Made by a program: the position numbers and the translations under genes. From positions 1 through 48,205 of the forward strand of contig NZ_JAZGJP010000014.1 of the NCBI RefSeq assembly GCF_036408795.1: a stretch of DNA of 48,205 nt, written 5' to 3'. This DNA is from Olsenella_L kribbiana (GTDB lineage Bacteria; Actinomycetota; Coriobacteriia; Coriobacteriales; Atopobiaceae). The notes beneath the pieces are model-generated. The model saw nothing but the letters and a program-made list of their open reading frames with translations, ran no database searches and was not told the DNA's origin. Below are positions 8,281 through 15,994 of the stretch, in pieces. The stretch's first letter is position 1, and each line of letters begins with the position of its first letter.

Positions 8281-8382
8281 TCATGCCCGGTGTGTGGCAG
8301 GCGAGACGGCCTGTCCGCCGCAGGCGAAGAGCCGTGCCGAGACAACGATAGCGCGGAGCTTGCGCTTATGCAGGGTATCCAT
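8281..8382 (-). CDS. Short ORF with strong ribosome binding site, probably a gene remnant
   Basis: A 33-residue frame starts with ATG preceded by AAGGAGG at five bases, one of the best ribosome sites in the window. The peptide begins MDTLHKRKLRAIVVSARLFA, i.e. a basic N-terminus and a short hydrophobic stretch followed by C-G-G, like a damaged lipoprotein signal peptide. It stops early and the frames beyond are disrupted. Either a small membrane peptide or the 5' end of a pseudogene; I favour the latter. Confidence 0.3.
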   Translation of the reverse strand: MDTLHKRKLRAIVVSARLFACGGQAVSPATHRA

Positions 8383-8530
8383 CACAGCCTCCTTCAGGCG
8401 CGCGGTTCGAAGGCATGAAGGCAGCGTATGTTTGGGTCTTATTTCCTGAACGAGAGGCTGCACGAGCAGACTGCAGCGGGTTGCTATGCTATTCGTGCAT
8501 TCCTTGCCCGATGTGTCGAAAGGAAATGAT

Positions 8531-9148
8531 ATGCGAAAGAGAACGAACGGGATGCTCCTCGAGGAATCGCCTGCCAGCACGCGGCTGCGCAGCCTGGTGC
8601 AGGGCAGCAGCGTGCAGGCAGGCGCTTTGCGCATCTGCGCGGGAGCTCTTGCTCTGGCACTCAGCGCCAATCTCGAGATTCCGCTTGAGCCGGTGCCGTT
8701 CACGCTCCAGATCCTGGCGCTTGGCTTCATCGCTGCGACGCTGAAGCCGAAGGAGGCGGCATCTGCCGCCGCTGCCTATGTCGCGGCAGGCGCGCTCGGT
8801 GCTCCGGTCTTCGCGGGCGGCCTTGGCGGCGTCTGGCGTCTGGCAGGTCCCACCGGAGGCTTCATCCTCGGCTTCATTGCCGGCGCCTGGGCAGGATCGT
8901 ATCTTCTCTCCCAGCTTTCGAAGACGCGCCTTCCCTGGGCCGTGTCCTGCTTTGCCTCTGTTGCAGCAATGACGGGAGCGGTCTATCTTTGTGGTTGGGC
9001 ACAGCTGGTGCTTGTCGCACATCTTTCCCCTGCTGCAGCGTTCGCGGCAGGCGTCGCTCCCTTCGTCGTTTTCGACCTGATGAAGGCGGGCCTTGTGGCA
9101 TCGGCTCTTGCGGCAGGACGTATCGCGGCACGCGAGGTGCGCCGCTAG
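8531..9148 (+). CDS. bioY: BioY-family biotin transporter S component
   Basis: A 205-residue integral membrane protein of the BioY family, the biotin-binding S component of ECF transporters. Six hydrophobic segments are visible from about residue 35 on, with family blocks at residues 47-62 (EIPLEPVPFTLQILA), 75-110 (AAYVAAGALGAPVFAGGLGG) and GPTGGFILGFIAGAW. The energising ECF module is not nearby and would be shared. I chose ATG 8531 because AAAGGA lies seven bases upstream; the open frame extends further left without support. Followed by a hairpin terminator, so it is probably a single-gene unit. Confidence 0.93.
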   Translation: MRKRTNGMLLEESPASTRLRSLVQGSSVQAGALRICAGALALALSANLEIPLEPVPFTLQILALGFIAATLKPKEAASAAAAYVAAGALGAPVFAGGLGGVWRLAGPTGGFILGFIAGAWAGSYLLSQLSKTRLPWAVSCFASVAAMTGAVYLCGWAQLVLVAHLSPAAAFAAGVAPFVVFDLMKAGLVASALAAGRIAAREVRR

Positions 9149-9176
9149 GTCCATCCGCCATATCCAATGCAGCTTG

Positions 9177-9207
9177 AGGCAGTCCGGGCAGACGTTCCGG
9201 GCTGCCT
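9177..9207 (+). terminator. Putative terminator after bioY
   Basis: AGGCAG-T-CCGG pairs with CCGG-G-CTGCCT across a nine-base loop and is followed by TTTGCT. The stem has one internal mismatch. It lies 29 bases past the bioY stop. Confidence 0.55.
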
Positions 9208-9322
9208 TTGCTATGTATGGTGGAATGCCTGGGCATCTGCAGCCTTTCTGCTCTTTTGCGGGCTGGTGTCTCGTGGGCATAGAATCGCTGTGCATACATC
9301 TGGACAGGAAGGTGCTGGATTC

Positions 9323-10231
9323 ATGGGCGACATCACGGTAGGCTGCCATCTCTCGACTTCGAAAGGCTATGAGGCGATGGGGAAGTGTGCGCTCGAGATC
9401 GGCGCAAATACCTTCGCCTTCTTTACGAGGAATCCCCGAGGCGGCAAGGGCAAGGTGCCCGATCCGGCAGATGTGCAGGCACTTCTCGATCTTATGGAGC
9501 GCCACCAGTTCGGAAAGCTCGTCGCGCACGCTCCCTATACGATGAATCTGTGCTCGGCGAAGCCGGATGTCGTGGAATACACGCGCGAGGCCTTCGCCTC
9601 CGATATCGAACGCATGGAAGAGCTGCCCGGCAACTACCTCAACTTCCATCCCGGCAACCATCTGAAGCAGGGAGCAGATGAAGGCATCCGCCTCATCGTC
9701 GAAGGGCTCAACCAGGTGCTTGTGCCCGGACAGAAGACCTGCGTGCTGCTCGAGACCATGGCAGGGAAAGGGACCGAAGTGGGCCGTACGTTCGATGAGA
9801 TAGAGAGCATCCTCGAAGGCGTCGAGCACGACGAGCTCATGGGCGTCTGCCTCGATACCTGCCATGTGAACGACGCGGGATATCCGATAGCGGAAGACCT
9901 CGACGGCGTGCTTGACGAGTTCGATCGGGTGATCGGCTTGGACCGCCTGAAGGCGCTGCATCTGAACGATTCGAAAAATCCTCTTGGCTCCCACAAGGAC
10001 CGCCATGAAAAGCTCGGACAGGGCACGCTCGGCCTGGCTGCCTTCCAGGCCATCGTGACGAATCAGCGCATCTCGGATCTGCCGATGATTCTGGAGACGC
10101 CCAACGAGCTCTCTGGCTACCGGCGCGAGATAGCTGCACTGCGTGCTCTTGCTCGGGGAGCCGCGCTCGACGAGGCCAAAGCGCTGCTTGAAGCAGAAGA
10201 CGAGGAAGAGGAAGCGCCCAAGGAGGCATAG
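9323..10231 (+). CDS. nfo: Deoxyribonuclease IV (AP endonuclease, Nfo family)
   Basis: A 302-residue TIM-barrel AP endonuclease that cleaves 5' to abasic sites in base excision repair using a trinuclear zinc site. Metal-ligand blocks of the family appear in order: LVAHAPYTMN, NFHPGNHL, LLETMAGKGTEVG, GVCLDTCHVNDAGY, ALHLNDSKNPLGSHKDRHE and PMILETPNE. Length matches the family apart from an acidic C-terminal tail (about 15 residues, E/D-rich). ATG 9323 is preceded by AGGAAGG about ten bases upstream, and family similarity starts there (GDITVGCHLSTSKGY). It lies between bioY and an SGNH hydrolase in the same direction. Confidence 0.95.
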   Translation: MGDITVGCHLSTSKGYEAMGKCALEIGANTFAFFTRNPRGGKGKVPDPADVQALLDLMERHQFGKLVAHAPYTMNLCSAKPDVVEYTREAFASDIERMEELPGNYLNFHPGNHLKQGADEGIRLIVEGLNQVLVPGQKTCVLLETMAGKGTEVGRTFDEIESILEGVEHDELMGVCLDTCHVNDAGYPIAEDLDGVLDEFDRVIGLDRLKALHLNDSKNPLGSHKDRHEKLGQGTLGLAAFQAIVTNQRISDLPMILETPNELSGYRREIAALRALARGAALDEAKALLEAEDEEEEAPKEA

Positions 10232-10383
10232 GGACCGCTTTTAGGCCCCTCATGAAGGCCTGCCAGGATGCTGGCGCAACGTGGGAGCGCATAGCGTGCA
10301 CACAGGAGTGCTGGTATGGCGCTGGCAGGGGCATTGCGCAGACCGATGGTCGCTGTCCATCTTCTCGGGAAGGCATGAGGTCT

Positions 10384-10959
10384 ATGGATCGTTCCGATAC
10401 ATTCCGCATCCTGATGCTCGGAAACAGCTTCACGCGGGCCAATGGCCTGCCAGAGCTTCTTGCCGAGGAGCTTTCCTGCGAGGTCGAGGTGCACGCGCGG
10501 GGAGGGGCACGTCTCGCCGAACAGCTGAACCCGAAGACGAAGCTTGGGAGCCAGACGCTCGCCTTGCTCGAAGCAGGAGGCTATGCCTTCGTGGTACTCC
10601 AGGAGATGAGCACGGCAGCTGTGGCATCGCCGGCATCCTTCGAACGAAGCGTGCAGAGGCTTGCCTCTCTGGTGCGCGCACAGAAAGGGGTGCCTATCCT
10701 CTTCGAGACCTGGGCATTCTGCGAAGGATGCCCGCGCCTTGCTGCGCTTGGCCTCGCTCCATCTTCCATGCAGGATGCAATCACTTCTGTCTGCCGCAGC
10801 ATCGCAGACAAGGATCGTCTCGTGCTGGCCGAGGTCGGGGAGGCCTTCAGGAAACAGGGCTTTGCCCCAAGGCTCTACGGGCGCGATGGCAGGCACCCCA
10901 GCCTGGACGGCACGAAGCTCGCCGTCCAGGCCCTTGCCTCTGCCATCCGCGGTGCGTGA
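10384..10959 (+). CDS. SGNH/GDSL-type hydrolase
   Basis: A 191-residue hydrolase of the SGNH fold. The nucleophile block is LMLGNSFTRAN with S15, and the C-terminal catalytic dyad is DGRHPS (D168, H171); a block II Gly (ARGGARL) is also present. No signal peptide, so probably a cytoplasmic esterase/acylhydrolase; substrate unknown. ATG 10375 is an alternative start, but spacing to AAGG favours 10384. Its stop is only three bases from the stop of the convergent cysteine desulfidase gene, with no terminator between them. Confidence 0.8.
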   Translation: MDRSDTFRILMLGNSFTRANGLPELLAEELSCEVEVHARGGARLAEQLNPKTKLGSQTLALLEAGGYAFVVLQEMSTAAVASPASFERSVQRLASLVRAQKGVPILFETWAFCEGCPRLAALGLAPSSMQDAITSVCRSIADKDRLVLAEVGEAFRKQGFAPRLYGRDGRHPSLDGTKLAVQALASAIRGA

Positions 10960-10962
10960 GCC

Positions 10963-12270
10963 TCAGGAGTTCTGGCAGACCGTCTTTCCAATCATGATGT
11001 TCAGGATCTCGACGTCGGTGGGATGCATGCCGACACGGCCGACATATCCCATGGACCGGATTGTCTCCTCCGTCGTCTCGCCGATGAGGCCTTCACCGGG
11101 ATTGAAGTCGACATTCGCCAATGCCATGTCGCATCCCAGAATCGCTGCATCGACCGCAGCGGCGATCTTGGCAGCACAGCTCGGCTTTGCTCCGTCGCAG
11201 ACGATGCCGCCCACATTGGCAAGGGTATTGGCAATCGTTGCCTGGTACTGGCCGAAGGAGCCGCCCCTCAGGTAGCAGATGGCAGCGCCAGCACCGGTTG
11301 CCGCGGTCACAGCGCCGCAGAAGGCAGAGAGCTCGCCGATGAAGCGCTTCGCATGGATGGCGGTAAGGTCGGAGAGCGCGACGGCACGCAGCATCTCGTC
11401 GTGGGAGACCTTGAGGAAGCGTGCATATTCTGCGACAGGCAAGGAGCACGTGATGCCCTGGTTGCCCGAGCCGCAGTTGATTACGACAGGCATGGGACAG
11501 CCGCTCATGCGGGCGTCAGATCCTGCAGCTGCCGCAGCGCGTGCACGGCAGGAGATATCGTCGGGACGGGTGAGGAGCAGGGTCTTGCCGATGCGGGCGC
11601 CCCAGTCGCCCGAGAGGCCTTCGTTCGAGATCTCCTCGTTGAGGGTCACCTGGCGCTCGATCATGTCCTTGATATCGGCGATGGGGACCGTATGGGCAAA
11701 CTCCCAGATGCCTTCAAGCGAGAGGCAGGCAAGGTCGGGCTCTGCTTCTGCGTCCTCTTGCGCAGCACCTTCCTGCACCGTGACGCCGTCGACCGAGACT
11801 GCCTTCCCATCACGTGTGAGCTCGACGACATTCGTATGCCTGCCCGAGACGCAGGCCACACCCTCATGGCCTTCTCCTGTTGCGACGACGCGGATATAGA
11901 GGTTCGGCACATCCTCTGCCAGGGATACATCGCAGAAGCCGGAGGAGACAAGCTCACGTGTGCGCTCCTGCTCATCTTTCGTGACGCCTTCGAGGACTTC
12001 GAGTGCTGCCTCTGCCTTGCCGCCGACGCAGCCGAGCGTCGCTGCTGCCTCGATGCCACGCTGGTCGCCGGAGTTCGGCACGGTCACGCTCTTCACATTC
12101 TTGATGATGTTGCCGGAGCAGGCAACGGAGAGATGCTCAGGTGCCTCGCCCAGGGCGTCTCTCGCGAGTGCTGCCACATAGGCAACGGCAATGGGCTCCG
12201 TGCAGCCAAGCGCGCAGACAAGCTCGCGCCTCAGGATAGTGAGATAGCGTTCGGTGTCAGCGCGTTCCAT
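10963..12270 (-). CDS. cyuA: L-cysteine desulfidase family protein (UPF0597/YhaM-CyuA type)
   Basis: A 435-residue protein of the serine dehydratase-alpha/UPF0597 family; characterised members break L-cysteine down to pyruvate, ammonia and H2S with an oxygen-labile [4Fe-4S] cluster. Landmarks are the N-terminal LGCTEPIAVAY (C23), the block CSGNIIKNVKSVTVPN, the central INCGSGNQGITCSLP and the C-terminal GGIVCDGAKPSCAAK, which provide the conserved cysteines. AAGGAG lies six bases before the ATG. It follows the AlbA_2-domain gene in the same direction with a 115-base gap. Role in cysteine catabolism is from the family; thiol stress control is not visible here. Confidence 0.88.
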   Translation of the reverse strand: MERADTERYLTILRRELVCALGCTEPIAVAYVAALARDALGEAPEHLSVACSGNIIKNVKSVTVPNSGDQRGIEAAATLGCVGGKAEAALEVLEGVTKDEQERTRELVSSGFCDVSLAEDVPNLYIRVVATGEGHEGVACVSGRHTNVVELTRDGKAVSVDGVTVQEGAAQEDAEAEPDLACLSLEGIWEFAHTVPIADIKDMIERQVTLNEEISNEGLSGDWGARIGKTLLLTRPDDISCRARAAAAAGSDARMSGCPMPVVINCGSGNQGITCSLPVAEYARFLKVSHDEMLRAVALSDLTAIHAKRFIGELSAFCGAVTAATGAGAAICYLRGGSFGQYQATIANTLANVGGIVCDGAKPSCAAKIAAAVDAAILGCDMALANVDFNPGEGLIGETTEETIRSMGYVGRVGMHPTDVEILNIMIGKTVCQNS

Positions 12271-12385
12271 GCCATGCTCCTTGCTCTTGTGAAGTTTGGG
12301 GGATACGGTAGCGCACGATAGCTACAGGCTTGTTAAACGAACGCTGCCTTTCGTTCCTTCTCCATGAAATCGAGCGTCGAGGCGC

Positions 12386-13672
12386 TCACTCTTCCTTGGG
12401 CTCTTGCATCTCCTCGTCCTGGCTTGTCGAGAGCAGTGCCTGGACGAGAGCAGCATCTTCCGAGTCGGGCGAGCCAAGCGGAAGTCCGCAGGCTTCGAAG
12501 AAGTGGCTGCCGGCAAACTGGCGGGCGCGGAAGGTGTCGTGTGCCCCGTCATCGAGATAGCGGACGCGCGAAAGGCAGTCTGCCGTTGCGCACCAGAGGA
12601 TGCCGTGCGTCTTTGCGTAGGAGAGATAGGTCGGATCCTTCGACCAGAGCGTCACGCCTGCCATGTGCTCGAGCTCGTATGCTACAGCATATTCCTGCCA
12701 GGAAAGGCCCGAAAGGCGCACGAAGCGGTCAAGGAGCGATGCCATCCTCGTCACGCGCTGGAGTGCCGCCGATGCGTCCATGAGGCGGACATCATCAGGA
12801 AGCGAGGCGCCCGTCTTTTCCCGCAGGGTCTTGAGCGCACTCTTTCGCTTCTTGCCGCGGACCATGACAGCAGGGACCGAAAGCTTCATGGATGCGTCAG
12901 GGAAGAGCTCGATGGCAGAGTGGGGGACGACCATATCGTCTGCCTGGGAGCTCCTGAAGATGAGGCTGTCATGGGCATGCTGGATGTGGCACTCGACGCC
13001 GTTGTGGGCAAAGGCTTCCTGCATGAAGGCAGCACCCTCGTTCACGCGGGTGCGGGCATGGACATCTTCTGCCGCTGGTCCCATATGGAAAAGATAGAGG
13101 TCGAAGAGCGCTGCATCATCAGCTGCATCGTCTGCCATCGGATAGAAGACTGTGCGCCTGCAGAAGCGCTCGACTTCCTGCCTTCTCCTCATCGCTCTGT
13201 CGTAGAGATCGACCAGCGCTGCCGAGTCGGCAGGGCCTGAGGTCGAGCCCTCCCTTATCTCGACAATGCCGTCGGCGACATAGGGCGGGAAGTCGCCCTC
13301 GTCGATGCGGACAAGCACGACGCCGGTCTCTGGATTCTGGGGATTGGCAAGGAAGCGCACCTCGAAGCGCGGTGCCGGCGATACATGGTGGCGGCAGAGC
13401 TCGCCTATGATCTGGGAGTAGTCGGTAGAGCCTTTGGGCAAAGGACAGACTTCGCGGGAATCGTCGGCAATGCCGATGATGAGCCATCCGCCATGGGAGT
13501 TCGAGAACGAGGCCACGATCTTCGGGATCTTGCGGCGCACTGAAGGGCCGAATGTCTGCTTGAACTCGAGGGCAAAGCCTTCCTCGAGCTCCTGGAGCTG
13601 GGCAAGGTCTCCCCATGCCACATCGCTCAGGGCCTTCTCATGCCCCTGCTCGTCACGAAACGGGCTGAACAT
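12386..13672 (-). CDS. AlbA_2 (Schlafen-like) putative DNA-binding domain protein
   Basis: A 428-residue protein. Residues about 30-150 form an AlbA_2 domain (PF04326), with the typical core EFKQTF...IPKIVASFSNSHGGWLIIGIADD and a following block on VVLVRIDEGDFPPYVADGIVEIREG. The remaining 270 residues are unassigned and helix-rich, with an acidic tail. Proteins of this type are annotated as transcriptional regulators or nucleic-acid-binding proteins; true role unknown. The frame is open into the upstream esterase gene, but ATG 13672 is preceded by GGAGGG nine bases upstream, so the start lies 38 bases after the esterase stop. Belongs to the leftward cluster that includes the barnase/barstar pair. 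Confidence 0.82.
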   Translation of the reverse strand: MFSPFRDEQGHEKALSDVAWGDLAQLQELEEGFALEFKQTFGPSVRRKIPKIVASFSNSHGGWLIIGIADDSREVCPLPKGSTDYSQIIGELCRHHVSPAPRFEVRFLANPQNPETGVVLVRIDEGDFPPYVADGIVEIREGSTSGPADSAALVDLYDRAMRRRQEVERFCRRTVFYPMADDAADDAALFDLYLFHMGPAAEDVHARTRVNEGAAFMQEAFAHNGVECHIQHAHDSLIFRSSQADDMVVPHSAIELFPDASMKLSVPAVMVRGKKRKSALKTLREKTGASLPDDVRLMDASAALQRVTRMASLLDRFVRLSGLSWQEYAVAYELEHMAGVTLWSKDPTYLSYAKTHGILWCATADCLSRVRYLDDGAHDTFRARQFAGSHFFEACGLPLGSPDSEDAALVQALLSTSQDEEMQEPKEE

Positions 13673-13710
13673 CCTGGCTCCCTCCTGCATAGACTGTCTG
13701 AGGTTCTTGC

Positions 13711-14511
13711 TCAGGCTTCGTCTGGTCCATCCTCGCGGGCACACCACAGGAAATCGAAGCAGCGCCTGTTCTGCGTCGCCCAGCTTGCCTCGTTGTGCTG
13801 CCCTCCCGGAATGCACCAGAGCGAGGTTGCCGCTCCCTCATTGCGAAGGATTGTGGCAAGCTCCTGCGTGGCTGCGGCTTCATCCGAATCTTCGAGGAGA
13901 TCCTCTCCCCAGATCTTGCCGGACTCTCCCTCTGCCCAGGCGAAGTAGGCCCGTGTATCAGAAGAGATGTCTGAGATGTTGGCAAGAGGCACGAAGAAGC
14001 GGTTCATGAAATGGCAGCCCGAAGAGATGCAGCCTGCCTTGCTGAAGACATCGTTGTGGGCAAGGACGCCGTAGACGCTCATGATGCCGCCCATGCTGGA
14101 TCCTGCGATGGCAGTCGCTTCGCGGTGCGGCCAGGTACGATAGGTCGCATCGACCCAGGGCTTTATGTCGTTCATGATCCACTGGAACGTCTTCTCGCCG
14201 ATGCCATGGACATCGAAGTCCATGATCTTCAGGCTCCAGGGACAGTATTCGTCGAGGCGCTCGTTTCCGACATGGCTGCACTCGAGACCGACCACAATCA
14301 TCGGCTTCTCCCAGCTGCGGAGGAAATCTGCCAGGCCCCAGCTCGTGCCGTAGGTTGCCTCATTGTCAGAGAAGAGGTTCTGCCCGTCGAAGAAATATGT
14401 GACGGGATAGCGCTCCTCGTTTCCGTCTGCGTAGTAGTCATCAGGAAGCCAGATGTGGAGCGTCCTTGTGCCTTCGTGCGGCGCATACCACATGTCGTGC
14501 TTTTCGATCAT
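13711..14511 (-). CDS. Alpha/beta hydrolase, esterase D/enterochelin esterase-like
   Basis: A 266-residue alpha/beta hydrolase of the putative esterase family (PF00756). The nucleophile elbow is AIAGSSMGGIMS, the oxyanion region lies at YPVTYFFDGQNLF, and the C-terminal GGQHNEASW supplies the likely catalytic histidine. No signal peptide, so cytoplasmic. AGAGGAG precedes the ATG. Only 14 bases separate it from the barstar stop, so it is almost certainly cotranscribed. Natural ester substrate unknown. Confidence 0.88.
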   Translation of the reverse strand: MIEKHDMWYAPHEGTRTLHIWLPDDYYADGNEERYPVTYFFDGQNLFSDNEATYGTSWGLADFLRSWEKPMIVVGLECSHVGNERLDEYCPWSLKIMDFDVHGIGEKTFQWIMNDIKPWVDATYRTWPHREATAIAGSSMGGIMSVYGVLAHNDVFSKAGCISSGCHFMNRFFVPLANISDISSDTRAYFAWAEGESGKIWGEDLLEDSDEAAATQELATILRNEGAATSLWCIPGGQHNEASWATQNRRCFDFLWCAREDGPDEA

Positions 14512-14525
14512 GGCAGAAACTCCTC

Positions 14526-14801
14526 TCAGACCGTATATATCGCTACCTGGAGGGTCGGATTCTCCTCGGCAGCACGCGAGGCAACCTGGGCAAGCGCTGC
14601 AAAGAAACGGTGCCGGGCGAGGTCTTCATCCTGGCTGTCCAGGACGATCTCGAGCTCGGCTGGAACTGCCACATCTTCGAGGAGGTCAGAAAGCGCTGCA
14701 AAGTTGCGGCCGAACCAGGAGGGGAAGCCGAAGCTCTCAGACAGAAGGTCCCAGACGTCGTCTGGGGCAAGCGTGTCTGCCTCTGAAATCCGGATCTTCA
14801 T
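14526..14801 (-). CDS. Barstar-family ribonuclease inhibitor
   Basis: A 91-residue acidic protein of the barstar family (PF01337), the intracellular inhibitor that plugs the active site of barnase-type RNases. The family core FPSWFGRNFAALSDLLEDV is present, close to barstar's YPxxFGxNxDAL helix whose acidic residues contact the enzyme. It begins nine bases after the stop of the barnase-like gene, with AGGAAG before the ATG. The pairing argues for a cognate immunity protein; order is toxin first, inhibitor second. Confidence 0.9.
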   Translation of the reverse strand: MKIRISEADTLAPDDVWDLLSESFGFPSWFGRNFAALSDLLEDVAVPAELEIVLDSQDEDLARHRFFAALAQVASRAAEENPTLQVAIYTV

Positions 14802-14810
14802 CGGTCTTCC

Positions 14811-15293
14811 TCAGTAGAGCTGCTCGAAGGTCTCGTAGTGGTCGGGCGTGTAGTAGATGAGGCCGTCGGTCGACCAGACGATGCGCTCAGGCCCCCGCAT
14901 GCCTCCATCGTAGTCGATATCGCATTCATGCCAGGTCCTGCCCTCGGCGTCTGGCAGCTTTCCGTCGTCGTTGTAGAAGACAGAGCCACCTATGCTCATG
15001 CCCGGGCAGACCTCGTCGAGATTTCCTTCCGAGGGAACCCAGCCTGCCCTCTTCGCCTTTGTCTTCGAGATGAAGTTCGGCGGCAGCTCTCCGTACTCGT
15101 GGAGGTAGGCAGCAACCTCCTCCTTGCTTGTATAGGAAGAGCCATGCTCGACCTGGACCGTGCCTGCTGAAGAGGTGGCCTGAGCATCCTGGGGTGCAGC
15201 AGTTGGCGTGCTGCAGGCCCAGGTACCCAGAGCCAGAAGGAGGGCAAGGATGCAGGAGAGCATGGCTCCCAAAAGATGGCGGAAACGTCTCAT
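14811..15293 (-). CDS. Secreted barnase-like ribonuclease
   Basis: A 160-residue protein with an N-terminal signal peptide (basic MRRFRH, hydrophobic about 8-25) ending near WACS; C27 could be lipidated though the lipobox is imperfect. Residues about 55-160 match the barnase/N1 microbial RNase family. By alignment to barnase the catalytic set is intact: E123 (barnase E73, in WHECDIDY), R133 (R83), R137 (R87) and H152 (H102, in PDHYETF). It should cleave single-stranded RNA after guanine. The barstar gene follows at nine bases. It may be a nutritional RNase or an antibacterial effector with immunity; the sequence does not decide. The tRNA-binding-domain gene is 21 bases upstream. Confidence 0.9.
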   Translation of the reverse strand: MRRFRHLLGAMLSCILALLLALGTWACSTPTAAPQDAQATSSAGTVQVEHGSSYTSKEEVAAYLHEYGELPPNFISKTKAKRAGWVPSEGNLDEVCPGMSIGGSVFYNDDGKLPDAEGRTWHECDIDYDGGMRGPERIVWSTDGLIYYTPDHYETFEQLY

Positions 15294-15314
15294 TGCGCTT
15301 CTCCAGCTTGGGAA

Positions 15315-15764
15315 CTAGCAGAGCTTTGCGCCCGCAGGGATCTTGTCATCGAGCATGAGAAGGGAGAGGCGCTCGGAGCCATCCTCCTCATGGACGGCAG
15401 AAAGCAGCATGCCGCAGGAGTCGAGACCCATCATCTTCCTCGGCGGGATGTTCACGATTGCGACAACGGTCTTGCCGACGAGCTCTTCTGGCTCGTAGTA
15501 GGCGTGGATGCCGGAAAGGATCTGCCTCTCGGTGCCGGATCCATCATCGAGCGTGAACCTCAGGAGCTTCTTGCTCTTCTTCACGGCCTCGCAGGCAAGC
15601 ACCTTGCAGACACGCATATCGGATGCGGCAAATGTATCGAACGAGATCTCCTCGGCAAAGGGCTCGATCGAAGGGGCCTCTGCCGTCTTCTCAGGAGCAG
15701 CGTCCTCAGGAGCCGCTTCGGCCTGCACGTTCTCTGCCGTTTCGATCTTCTCTTCTGTATCCAT
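15315..15764 (-). CDS. Stand-alone tRNA-binding domain protein (MetRS C-terminal/CsaA type)
   Basis: A 149-residue protein. The first 40 residues are acidic and alanine/proline-rich, low complexity. Residues about 43-149 form an OB-fold tRNA-binding domain (PF01588) like the beta part of methionyl-tRNA synthetase: ISFDTFAASDMRVCKV, IVNIPPRKMMGLDSCGML and the closing DDKIPAGAKL. It probably assists MetRS as a separate subunit or acts as a CsaA-like chaperone. ATG 15764 is preceded by AAAGG at six bases; a TTG two codons upstream is less likely. It heads the leftward cluster with the RNase/barstar pair. Confidence 0.88.
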   Translation of the reverse strand: MDTEEKIETAENVQAEAAPEDAAPEKTAEAPSIEPFAEEISFDTFAASDMRVCKVLACEAVKKSKKLLRFTLDDGSGTERQILSGIHAYYEPEELVGKTVVAIVNIPPRKMMGLDSCGMLLSAVHEEDGSERLSLLMLDDKIPAGAKLC

Positions 15765-15924
15765 GCTCAACCTTTCTCTTGCGTTGTGGACGCATCCATT
15801 CTATACGAGCCTGCATTCTGTCTGATGATGCCGGAAGGCTCAGGCTCTGGTGCAGGCAATTCTCTTTCAGGCCTTTTTCTGGAGTTCCGTGTGATAGAGA
15901 GCCCTCTTTGCTACCATGTTCTGC

Positions 15925-15969
15925 GGCCGAGAGCGGCCCTCCAAGCAGTCCCAGGTAGAAACCTGCTTG
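15925..15969 (+). promoter_or_regulatory. Structured 5' leader of the YhhQ-type transporter, candidate riboswitch
   Basis: The leader holds a GGCCG/CGGCC hairpin (15925-15938) and then two mutually exclusive pairings: CAAGCAG (15942-15948) with CTGCTTG (15963-15969), or CAGGT (15952-15956) with ACCTG (15961-15965). The second structure ends 13 bases before the GGGAG ribosome site. Genes of this transporter family are often under preQ1 riboswitches. I could not fit it to the preQ1-I or preQ1-II consensus, so the function is a guess. Confidence 0.3.
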
Positions 15970-15994
15970 CCAATCCAAAACCGGGAGATATCTC

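Noticed and set aside
8380..8440. GGTTCGAAG motif resembling a tRNA T-arm
   Set aside because: No acceptor, D or anticodon arm could be built around it.
10960..10962. Terminator between the convergent SGNH and cysteine desulfidase genes
   Set aside because: Only three bases separate the stops and no stable hairpin with a T-run spans the junction.
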